9,287 nucleotides of DNA from Chitinophagales bacterium (GTDB lineage Bacteria; Bacteroidota; Bacteroidia; Chitinophagales; CAIODY01): positions 1 through 9,287 of the forward strand of contig JAHEYX010000100.1 of the NCBI GenBank assembly GCA_023251415.1, written 5' to 3'. Shown here piece after piece: positions 1 through 5,678 of this stretch. Below the pieces are notes generated by a model. That model made no database searches. It saw only the letters and a program-made list of their open reading frames with translations, and was not told where the DNA came from. Position 1 is the stretch's first letter. Every line of letters starts with the position of its first letter. Position numbers and translations under genes: made by a program.

Positions 1-1
1 A

Positions 2-1528
2 GCAAAACCGGATATTATTATACCTGGTGCGGCAGGTCATCCTATTTATGATTTGAAATACAATATGGGACGTAATCTGATTTATGTAAGCGGTGATCAT
101 TTTGTTGCAACTATTTCCCCTTCCATATTCTGTGCAGATACTACATTAGATGAGAAAATTACGATTCAATGTCCCGGAACAGCTATCGTTGAAGTTATCA
201 ATCCGGACCCAACAGCCGAATACAGTTTTATTTGGATAGATAGTTTGACCAATACTATACTCGATCAGAAATTAATAACGCATGATATTCGCGATACGAT
301 TACCGGGCTTTTACCTTATGTAAATTATTTTGTTGAAGTAATAAAAAACCCGCGTTGTGGTGGTGTGAATGAATACATAAGTTTTGTAGTTAATAAGACC
401 TTTAACGATACCGTAGATTTATGTCAAGGACAAGTGTATGTTACGCCTTCCAATACGTATAGTTTTGCAGGATTGTATTCTGATACCACTGTCAGTTATA
501 TGGGTTGCGACTCTGTCACAAGCTTGTTAATACGAATGCATCCGAATGCTACTTATAATCAAACGCGAACCCTATGCAATGGCGATACCTTATTTGTTGG
601 AACGCATTTTCATACGACAGCCGGTTTATATACTGATACCTTGGCTTCGCAATGGGGTTGCGACAGTATTGAGATTACACAATTAAATTATATCGGCGCT
701 ACTACTTTTAATCAAACCATTAGTATTTGTATCGGTGATTCTTTCAAAGTACTCAATCATTCTTATATACTCGCAGGAACTTACACCGATACTACGAATA
801 ATCACTTGGGTTGCGACAGTATCATTACTACGACGATAATCATAAAACCAAAAAGCTATTTCAATCAACAATTTAAATTTTGTGAAGGACAAAGTGTAAC
901 GGTTGGCGCAAATACCTATACTGCCAATGGGGTTTATATTGATATTTTCACCAATTATCTGGGTTGCGATTCAGTAGTCACCACGGTAGTCAATTTAATT
1001 CCGGCAACCGTGCATATTACAGCAAATCCGGATACGATTATTTTTGCCGGAACACCCTTAACCTTAACTGCTGTTATGGCCAATGCGGGTGATAGTGTAA
1101 TAGCGTGGTCACCCGGGGCTACCTTAAGCAGCACGAGTGGTAATGTAGTTAGTGCATATCCAAGTGGAGATACCTACTATACCGTTACAACCGTTTCACC
1201 GGCAGGATGTATAGCTACCGATGTTATTTGGATACAAGTAGTTTATGGAGAAGGATTTTCAATTCCGAATTCCTTTACACCTAATGGGGATGGTTTGGAT
1301 GATGAGTTTTATCCGGTGGATATGCGTGGTGTTAAAGAAATAAAAGACTTTTCTATTTATAACCGTTGGGGCGAACGGGTATTTCATACTACCAATCGTC
1401 AGGCTAAATGGGATGGCAGTTATAAAGGCGATCAACAACCGATCAGTACTTTTGTATGGTATATAAGTTATGAAGATTTGAATGGCATACGTGTATTCAA
1501 AAAAGGTGATGTAACCTTGTTGCGCTAA
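2..1528 (+). CDS. Secreted repeat protein with type IX secretion / gliding-motility C-terminal domain (5' partial)
   Basis: The reading frame is open from the first bases of the window, so the N-terminus is missing. A TTG at 53 is only an internal leucine codon. After a short stretch that may end an upstream beta-rich domain, four 51-residue repeats follow (401-1012), each with a Cys-x-Gly motif near its start and a Gly-Cys-Asp-Ser motif near its end. An Ig/PKD-like segment (about 1013-1250) comes next. The last 90 residues (1256-1528) match the gliding motility-associated C-terminal (CHU_C, type B sorting) domain: PNSFTPNGDGLDD, then YNRWGERVF and a terminal KKGDVTLLR. Proteins with this end are exported by Sec and then carried over the outer membrane by the type IX system, either surface-attached or released. 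The ligand or role of the repeats is unknown; adhesion is a guess. The C-terminal domain call is firm. Confidence 0.9.
   Translation, partial: AKPDIIIPGAAGHPIYDLKYNMGRNLIYVSGDHFVATISPSIFCADTTLDEKITIQCPGTAIVEVINPDPTAEYSFIWIDSLTNTILDQKLITHDIRDTITGLLPYVNYFVEVIKNPRCGGVNEYISFVVNKTFNDTVDLCQGQVYVTPSNTYSFAGLYSDTTVSYMGCDSVTSLLIRMHPNATYNQTRTLCNGDTLFVGTHFHTTAGLYTDTLASQWGCDSIEITQLNYIGATTFNQTISICIGDSFKVLNHSYILAGTYTDTTNNHLGCDSIITTTIIIKPKSYFNQQFKFCEGQSVTVGANTYTANGVYIDIFTNYLGCDSVVTTVVNLIPATVHITANPDTIIFAGTPLTLTAVMANAGDSVIAWSPGATLSSTSGNVVSAYPSGDTYYTVTTVSPAGCIATDVIWIQVVYGEGFSIPNSFTPNGDGLDDEFYPVDMRGVKEIKDFSIYNRWGERVFHTTNRQAKWDGSYKGDQQPISTFVWYISYEDLNGIRVFKKGDVTLLR
401..1012 (+). repeat. Four in-frame 153-bp (51-residue) coding repeats
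   Basis: The units run 401-553, 554-706, 707-859 and 860-1012. Each begins with Phe/Tyr-Asn and carries a Cys-x-Gly motif about nine residues in. Each also has a Gly-x-Tyr-x-Asp segment and the GCDS motif, whose Gly codons start at 503, 656, 809 and 962, exactly 153 bp apart. Protein motifs are kept while the DNA has diverged, so these are old protein repeats and not recent DNA duplications. Two conserved cysteines per unit suggest one disulfide per repeat outside the cell (inference). Confidence 0.85.
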
Positions 1529-1626
1529 TCCATGCAAACTTTTATACCTTTTAGCAATCAGTCCTACTTTAAATTATTTAAGGATTACCTGTACAACTAT
1601 AGTAGTAGTAACTTAATTTATTTTAA

Positions 1627-1634
1627 TATATTTG
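1627..1634 (+). promoter_or_regulatory. Candidate Bacteroidota -7 box (TATATTTG)
   Basis: TATATTTG matches the TAnnTTTG element exactly and lies 17 nt before the ATG at 1652, which would give a leader of roughly ten nucleotides. I see no convincing TTTG-type -33 element at the expected spacing (around 1604-1607), so the call rests on one box. It would serve the small exported protein and possibly the two genes after it. Confidence 0.35.
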
Positions 1635-1651
1635 AATAAAAATCAACGCTC

Positions 1652-2170
1652 ATGAAAATCATTTATTCGTTACTGTTATTTAGTTTTGGATTTTTATTGC
1701 CGGGCCTAACGCAAGCGCAAACGGCTCCATTACTGGATTCTTTACCCACCACAAAAGATGAATTTATTGCCAGTGAAAAGAAATTTATCAATACAGCAAA
1801 TTGGTTAATTAAAACACCATTGGATCAGCAAGAAAATAAGCGAGCTAAACAAAGTGCATTTTTAATTGCATGGATTTCGAATGCTCCTACCGTTACGGTA
1901 ATGATCAATTCAAAATTCACTCCATTAAATAAAAAGAACCCGCAATTATTAGTTATTTACATGGCGGCCTATGCTAAATATGTTTTGCAAAATAACTATT
2001 CTAAAGATGAAGTAAAATGCACGGTGGCTGCAATAGAAAGTGTCATCTTAGTGTATCAGCGCGAGCTTGGTAAAACGATTAAAAAGGATAAGGACATTGA
2101 AAAGTTTATTAAGTTGCAAGAAAAAGGTGAGCTGGAAGAATGGGTAAGCACACAATTAGAAAAGAAATAG
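1652..2170 (+). CDS. Small exported protein of unknown function
   Basis: This 172-residue protein starts with a clear Sec signal peptide: MKII, a hydrophobic stretch (about residues 4-18), and a likely signal peptidase I site after Ala22 (TQA|Q). There is no Cys at the cleavage site, so it is not a lipoprotein; it should be periplasmic or secreted. The mature part is Lys- and Glu-rich and looks mainly alpha-helical, with one Cys, and I recognise no named domain or catalytic motif. The ATG at 1652 is preferred because the signal peptide begins right there. The next gene starts 30 nt after its stop on the same strand, so co-transcription is possible, but nothing ties the functions together. Confidence 0.8.
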   Translation: MKIIYSLLLFSFGFLLPGLTQAQTAPLLDSLPTTKDEFIASEKKFINTANWLIKTPLDQQENKRAKQSAFLIAWISNAPTVTVMINSKFTPLNKKNPQLLVIYMAAYAKYVLQNNYSKDEVKCTVAAIESVILVYQRELGKTIKKDKDIEKFIKLQEKGELEEWVSTQLEKK

Positions 2171-2200
2171 TAATCTGTTTACAATTAGCACTAAAGCATA

Positions 2201-2731
2201 ATGTCTCTTACACTTGCCGTAGTTTCATTCCCGCACCTCGATCAACAGGCAGTTCAAGTCATACAACAACATCGTGAACGCTATGATACTGCGCATTTTC
2301 AAATGATAGCTCCGCATATCACTTTTGTTTTCCCTTGTTTTGCATTTACGAGTGAAGAATTCTGTAATGCCATCCTTAATCAAATCGCTTCGATTAATTC
2401 GTTCGAAATGGAATTCAATACAGCTTGCGTAGTTCAAGATTCATTCAGTGCCAACTATCATTTATTTTTAATTGCAGATAAAGGAAATAGCACTTGCTAT
2501 CGAATTCATGATTTGCTTTACGATAGTATTTTACTACCCGAACGACGATTCGATATTGCTTACATTCCACACCTTCGAATGGGCACGTATGTTAGTTCCG
2601 TTGAGGCCCAGCAAGCAGCAAACGATTGGAATAAGCATGCACTTACTATCAATGCCAAGATTGATGCTTTAACTATTATTCAATTGGATCAGCATCAAGT
2701 TTCAATAATCAAACAACTTCAACTTCATTAA
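2201..2731 (+). CDS. 2H phosphoesterase superfamily protein (2'-5' RNA ligase-like)
   Basis: A 176-residue protein of normal length for single-domain 2H enzymes, which hydrolyse or form cyclic-phosphate and 2'-5' phosphodiester bonds in RNA or nucleotides. The first signature is His39-x-Thr41 in APHITFVFP. The second copy is His124-x-Arg126 in IPHLRMGTY, near residue 124 as expected from the two-lobed fold. Arg replaces the usual Ser/Thr of the second HxT/S motif. Either this is a subfamily variation or activity is altered. No signal peptide is present, so it should be cytoplasmic. It sits 4 nt before the DinB-like gene, which suggests one transcript. Substrate cannot be predicted. The superfamily call is fairly secure; the name RNA ligase is historical and should not be taken as function. 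Confidence 0.75.
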   Translation: MSLTLAVVSFPHLDQQAVQVIQQHRERYDTAHFQMIAPHITFVFPCFAFTSEEFCNAILNQIASINSFEMEFNTACVVQDSFSANYHLFLIADKGNSTCYRIHDLLYDSILLPERRFDIAYIPHLRMGTYVSSVEAQQAANDWNKHALTINAKIDALTIIQLDQHQVSIIKQLQLH

Positions 2732-2735
2732 TTGG

Positions 2736-3227
2736 ATGACTACTCCCCTTTCCGGTGCAATTAAAGCCCTTTTACAAGAATACCGTCGCATGATCGACGA
2801 ATTACTGGTGGTAATTAATCCCATTCCTAAACCAGTATTAGTAATGGAATTACCCACTAGCACTACCGATGAAGATTGCAAAAGTATACAAGCCATTTTA
2901 ACTCATGTGGTAAGGTCCGGTTATGTTTATACAGCATATTTCGAAGAATTAGCAGGTAATCCGGTTGTATTACCAAAACGCAAACGGGAACCAAACAGTG
3001 CTGCTTACAGTAAAGCCTTAAACGACATGTATGTGCATTGTGAACAGTTTTTTAAACGAAATCCACAATTGCCATTGGCTGTTTATGACGGAGGAAAAAC
3101 GGTAAAAGTGAGTTGGGGTCAGGTCTTTGATGGGGAACAATTGTTTGAACATGCCATCGTGCACGTGATGCGTCATCGGTTGCAAATTGAAAATGCCTTA
3201 AAACACAATTCCTTTAAGAGTGTTTAA
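2736..3227 (+). CDS. DinB-like four-helix metal-binding protein
   Basis: This 163-residue protein matches the length and layout of the DinB/YfiT-like four-helix bundle family (DinB_2 type). Members coordinate a divalent metal with three histidines, and some are thiol-dependent S-transferases. The likely ligands are His57 in AILTHVVRSGY and the HxxxH pair His143/His147 in EHAIVHVMRHRLQIE, where HRLQI aligns with the family's common HRGQI ending. It begins 4 nt after the stop of the 2H protein gene, so the two are probably co-transcribed, and its end lies 5 nt from the convergent DUF1801 gene. No signal peptide is seen. The true reaction is unknown; many Bacteroidota carry several paralogues. 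Confidence 0.75.
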   Translation: MTTPLSGAIKALLQEYRRMIDELLVVINPIPKPVLVMELPTSTTDEDCKSIQAILTHVVRSGYVYTAYFEELAGNPVVLPKRKREPNSAAYSKALNDMYVHCEQFFKRNPQLPLAVYDGGKTVKVSWGQVFDGEQLFEHAIVHVMRHRLQIENALKHNSFKSV

Positions 3228-3232
3228 CTGAT

Positions 3233-3658
3233 TTATTTGCTGGAATTAAATCCGTCTTGCAAAGCTGCTTTTAAAACATCCAGGTCTATTGTTTTTAAGT
3301 TCTTTATTTTTATACAATAACCGGTTATGCTAGCTTTACCGATTGTGCTACTATACGTTTTGCTTAAATACGTTTTATCGGCAATACTTAAGATATAGAT
3401 AGAAATACCGCTGCTGGTAGCACAAAATCCTACTTGATAAAAGGGTTTACTGCTCCCATCTGCATAATGCAGTGTTTGAAAACCGTAACCGATATTTGGA
3501 TTTGTAACCACTTTGTTTTCGCTGTTCTTGCCATCTAAAAACCAAAGTTTACCAGTTGGATTAAGGGCTAGTATCAACTTATGTAATTCAAGCATATCAT
3601 TGCGTTTAGCTTCAGGCTGGCTTGAAATATAGGTATTGATTTCTTGTTGTACAGACAT
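3233..3658 (-). CDS. DUF1801 domain protein
   Basis: A 141-residue protein on the minus strand, ATG at 3658-3656. It has the DUF1801 (YdhG-like, frataxin-like fold) pattern from end to end: an N-terminal V/I-x-x-YI helix with SQPEAKRNDMLELHKLI, a central strand region GYGFQTLHYADGSSKPFYQVGF, then ISIYIL and the C-terminal IGKASITGYCIKIKNLKTIDLDVL. Family members are small, cytosolic and mostly of unknown function; a role in iron or metal handling has been suggested from the fold only. It converges with the DinB-like gene with a 5-nt gap, leaving no room for a dedicated terminator between them. Confidence 0.8.
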   Translation of the reverse strand: MSVQQEINTYISSQPEAKRNDMLELHKLILALNPTGKLWFLDGKNSENKVVTNPNIGYGFQTLHYADGSSKPFYQVGFCATSSGISIYILSIADKTYLSKTYSSTIGKASITGYCIKIKNLKTIDLDVLKAALQDGFNSSK

Positions 3659-3748
3659 AGTAAATAGGACTTAAGTAAACTCAAATAGATTTAAGTTTTA
3701 AAGATAAGAAAGACTTTTATTTTATCAAATAGGTTGTCATTTTTAAAT

Positions 3749-3780
3749 CAAACCTATTATTGCATAGCAGTTAAAACAAT
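3749..3780 (-). promoter_or_regulatory. Candidate promoter for the DUF1801 gene
   Basis: Read on the minus strand, TAGGTTTG (complement of 3749-3756) matches TAnnTTTG fully, and ATTG (complement of 3777-3780) lies 20 nt upstream as a three-of-four -33 match. Transcription would start near 3742, giving a leader of about 80 nt before the ATG. Confidence 0.35.
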
Positions 3781-3839
3781 CCTTTATTTATTCAATTCGG
3801 TAATGCTCACTTAACAGGAAAATAATTTATGTTAAGGTG

Positions 3840-3864
3840 AATTGGTTTAAGCTTTTTACCAATT
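3840..3864. repeat. Short inverted repeat in a divergent intergenic region
   Basis: AATTGGT (3840-3846) and ACCAATT (3858-3864) form a perfect 7-bp inverted repeat around an 11-nt centre. It lies about 9 nt upstream of the candidate -33 box at 3873 and could be a binding site for a dimeric regulator. In AT-rich DNA a repeat of this size can occur by chance. Confidence 0.25.
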
Positions 3865-3872
3865 AAATTCAG

Positions 3873-3903
3873 ATTGTTTATTTTGAAACTTCTCCTATAT
3901 TTA
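3873..3903 (+). promoter_or_regulatory. Candidate promoter for the 111-residue protein gene
   Basis: ATTG (3873-3876), then exactly 19 nt, then TATATTTA (3896-3903). Each box is one base off the Bacteroidota consensus TTTG-N19-TAnnTTTG. The start point would be near 3910, about 40 nt before the ATG at 3951, and the leader is A-rich as is usual in this phylum. Confidence 0.4.
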
Positions 3904-3950
3904 TAGAATCGCAATAGTTAAATTAAAAGAAAATCATTATAACTACTAGA

Positions 3951-4286
3951 ATGAATTATAACAATAAACGTTTCCGCCCTATTGCAAGTTCTGCCAATAG
4001 TGAAACCGATTCGGAAACAGTATTTCATTACCAACAAACCGGAAATATACTCACTGCTACTTATCAAAGTCGCGCTATTCAATTCGGGCAATTATTAGGG
4101 ATTGTAGATGAGCTTGGTAAAATTGAAATGCGCTATCATCAAATAAATAGTGCAGGTAAATTCATGACCGGTACCTGTACCTCAATTGCGGAAATACTGC
4201 CAACCGGAAAAATAAGATTACATGAAACATGGAAATGGACTTCCGGTGATTTTTCGGAAGGCACTAGTATTTTAGAGGAAATGTAG
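3951..4286 (+). CDS. Small conserved protein of unknown function, beta-rich
   Basis: This 111-residue protein has no signal peptide, no cysteine pair and no membrane segment. The sequence reads as a run of beta strands: TVFHYQQTGNILTATY, QFGQLLGIVDELGKIEMRYHQI, FMTGTCTSIAEIL, GKIRLHETWKW. I recall very similar short proteins in Bacteroidota and Firmicutes that carry the database label N-acetylglutamate synthase. Nothing here resembles a GNAT or amino-acid kinase fold, so I do not adopt that name. The strand pattern would fit a small beta-barrel or lipocalin-like fold (inference). It is a single-gene unit, with its own candidate promoter upstream and another promoter before the next gene. Confidence 0.7.
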   Translation: MNYNNKRFRPIASSANSETDSETVFHYQQTGNILTATYQSRAIQFGQLLGIVDELGKIEMRYHQINSAGKFMTGTCTSIAEILPTGKIRLHETWKWTSGDFSEGTSILEEM

Positions 4287-4417
4287 CTTAATTCGTTTTT
4301 TAACCAGGCAAAAGTGATGTTACTAAGCAGTTTATTTCTAAATGGATGATTTACAACGCTTGGTTGTCATAAAACAACGAATAAGAGCGCGTATACAACA
4401 GTAAGTAGTTGAAATAT

Positions 4418-4450
4418 GTTGCATTCCGGGTAGCAGTTAAGGTAAATTTG
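4418..4450 (+). promoter_or_regulatory. Candidate promoter of the XRE-pentapeptide gene
   Basis: TAAATTTG at 4443-4450 is a perfect TAnnTTTG box, and GTTG at 4418-4421 lies 21 nt upstream as a weaker -33 match. Transcription would begin near 4457. A GTG that is in frame with the coding sequence falls on the last base of this box (4450), so translation must start further down, at the ATG at 4474. Confidence 0.5.
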
Positions 4451-4473
4451 TGCATCAAAAAAATCAAAATCGT

Positions 4474-5385
4474 ATGTCAATTCAAACAAATTTTATCGGA
4501 ACAAAACTTTATGAAGCCAGAAAGAAAAGTAATCTTTCACAGGCAGAATTAGCTCAACAAATTGCTATTAGTCCGCAAGCAGTTGGTAAATGGGAACGTG
4601 GTGAATCCTTACCCGATCTTCCAACACTGAATCGTTTAGCAGCATTATTAGGGGTAGATTTAAATTATTTCTCGGAAAACTTCGGCAATGCTCCGGTGCA
4701 TTCTATTCAAGAAACAACTAGTTACACGGCAATACCGGCTGCTGTTGTTGAAAAAGCAACAAAAAAATTCGACTGGAATTGGGATATGTCGCGTGGGAAT
4801 TGGGTAGATGCAGACTTTTCCGGTTTGAAAAATCTAAAAGATAAGTTTAGTGAATCCAATATGAAAAACTGCATTTTTGCGAATGCTGAATTGCGTGACT
4901 TAACTTTAAGCAGTAATAATATAGAAAAATGTGATTTTACGGGAGCCGATTTACGAAATTGTAAAATTAACTCCTCAAACCTTTTAAGTAATCAATTTGT
5001 GAAATGCACATTTATTGATGCCGTTTTTACTAAAAACAATATTGGGCATTGCAATTTTTCAAGCGCTGATTTTTCCGGTGCGGAGTTTATGGAATGCAAT
5101 TTTGAAAAGAACATTTTGGTGGATTCAAATTGGAATTATACCGCCGTAAAACGATCAAATTTGAGTGATATCGTTTTTGAAGGTACTTTAGCCAACTGTC
5201 ACTTTGAACATTGTTCGTTTTGGAATGTAAAATTTGAAAATGCCACCCTACTGAATACTTTTTTCAAATACAATAAACGGTTTAAAAAAGTAGTATTCAG
5301 CAATTGTAAGGTTGATAAATTAACGTACGCCTTTCTAAAAAATAACCTGGCCAACTTAGAAGGTATGACAGTTTTGGAAAGCTAA
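4474..5385 (+). CDS. XRE-family HTH regulator fused to pentapeptide repeats
   Basis: With the ATG at 4474 the protein is 303 residues; an upstream in-frame GTG (4450) lies inside the promoter box and is rejected. Residues 9-64 form a Cro/C1-type helix-turn-helix: LYEARKKSNLSQAELAQQI, then the recognition helix SPQAVGKWERG and SLPDLPTLNRLAALLGV. A linker to about 113 follows, then residues 114-280 hold degenerate pentapeptide repeats in the A(D/N)Lxx style, such as CDFTGADLRNCKINSSNL and CNFSSADFSGAEF. Pentapeptide repeats fold into a right-handed square beta-helix, which in some proteins mimics DNA or binds proteins. It is therefore probably a DNA-binding regulator with a large partner- or ligand-sensing domain. 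It stands alone between its own promoter and a 143-nt AT-rich spacer before the next promoter. Control of the downstream operon is possible but not shown. Confidence 0.85.
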   Translation: MSIQTNFIGTKLYEARKKSNLSQAELAQQIAISPQAVGKWERGESLPDLPTLNRLAALLGVDLNYFSENFGNAPVHSIQETTSYTAIPAAVVEKATKKFDWNWDMSRGNWVDADFSGLKNLKDKFSESNMKNCIFANAELRDLTLSSNNIEKCDFTGADLRNCKINSSNLLSNQFVKCTFIDAVFTKNNIGHCNFSSADFSGAEFMECNFEKNILVDSNWNYTAVKRSNLSDIVFEGTLANCHFEHCSFWNVKFENATLLNTFFKYNKRFKKVVFSNCKVDKLTYAFLKNNLANLEGMTVLES

Positions 5386-5528
5386 TAACGTTATGCTTCC
5401 ACACCTAAAAAGCAGTAGTTGAAACAATTGATTTATTAATTACAAGGGGAATAATTGTATTAAATTATGTTAATATATTAATTAATAGTAAATTGTATTT
5501 TAATCTTATAAAAAGATTGAAAAAAAAA
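5386..5528. other. AT-rich spacer upstream of the MNIO operon promoter
   Basis: No gene is seen here. The stretch is very AT-rich, holds a direct repeat AATTGTATT (5453-5461 and 5491-5499) and an inverted repeat AATCTT/AAGATT (5502-5507 and 5513-5518, 5-nt loop), and ends in an A-tract just before the -33 box. It may act as an UP-like or regulator-binding region. The inverted repeat is not a terminator for the plus-strand gene before it, because A and not T residues follow it. Confidence 0.35.
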
Positions 5529-5559
5529 GTTGCACAGCAAAAATTAAACGCTACATTTG
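5529..5559 (+). promoter_or_regulatory. Promoter of the ferritin-like / Cys-rich / MNIO operon
   Basis: GTTG (5529-5532), exactly 19 nt, then TACATTTG (5552-5559), a full TAnnTTTG match. This is the best-formed promoter in the window. The expected start is near 5566, leaving a leader of about 113 nt before the ATG at 5679. All four downstream genes run in the same direction. Confidence 0.6.
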
Positions 5560-5565
5560 GAAAAG

Positions 5566-5678
5566 CAAAAGGCAAATGTGCCGGTGAAATAGCAAATGCC
5601 CTGAACAGGCAACTGGTTTAAAAGTTCTGATTTTATATACCCCCCTAAAATAAATTATTAACCACTAAACAATCAGTT
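5566..5678 (+). promoter_or_regulatory. Foldable 5' leader of the MNIO operon
   Basis: The leader can form GGCA-AATG-TGCC (5571-5582), or alternatively TGCC/GGCA (5597-5600 with 5608-5611) nested in GCCGGT/ACTGGT (5580-5585 with 5612-5617, including G-U pairs). The second fold uses GCC bases of the first, so the two compete. The heptamer GCAAATG occurs twice (5572-5578, 5592-5598). I do not recognise a known riboswitch class, and no T-tract or hidden start site is evident. An untranslated regulatory role is only a possibility. Confidence 0.3.

Noticed and set aside
401..1012. CRISPR-like or DNA tandem array because of the regular 153-bp spacing
   Set aside because: The spacing comes from in-frame protein repeats; the nucleotide sequences of the units differ too much and there are no identical short repeats with unique spacers.
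1259..1537. Antisense open frame opposite the type IX C-terminal domain
   Set aside because: The plus strand encodes an unmistakable conserved domain here, and the minus frame shows no conserved pattern or promoter.
4353..4378. ACAAC-GTTGT-ACAAC repeats as a terminator or operator before the XRE gene
   Set aside because: The stems are 5 bp and AT-flanked, with no T-tract after them; too weak to call.
4450..4473. GTG start for the XRE-pentapeptide protein
   Set aside because: The G of this GTG is the last base of a perfect TAnnTTTG promoter box, so it is probably not even transcribed. The ATG at 4474 starts directly before the helix-turn-helix.
5566..5620. Cobalamin or other known riboswitch, suggested by CCGGTGAAAT and GGCAACTGG
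   Set aside because: The resemblance to B12 riboswitch fragments is superficial: the other conserved blocks and the expected element length are missing. Kept only as an unclassified foldable leader.
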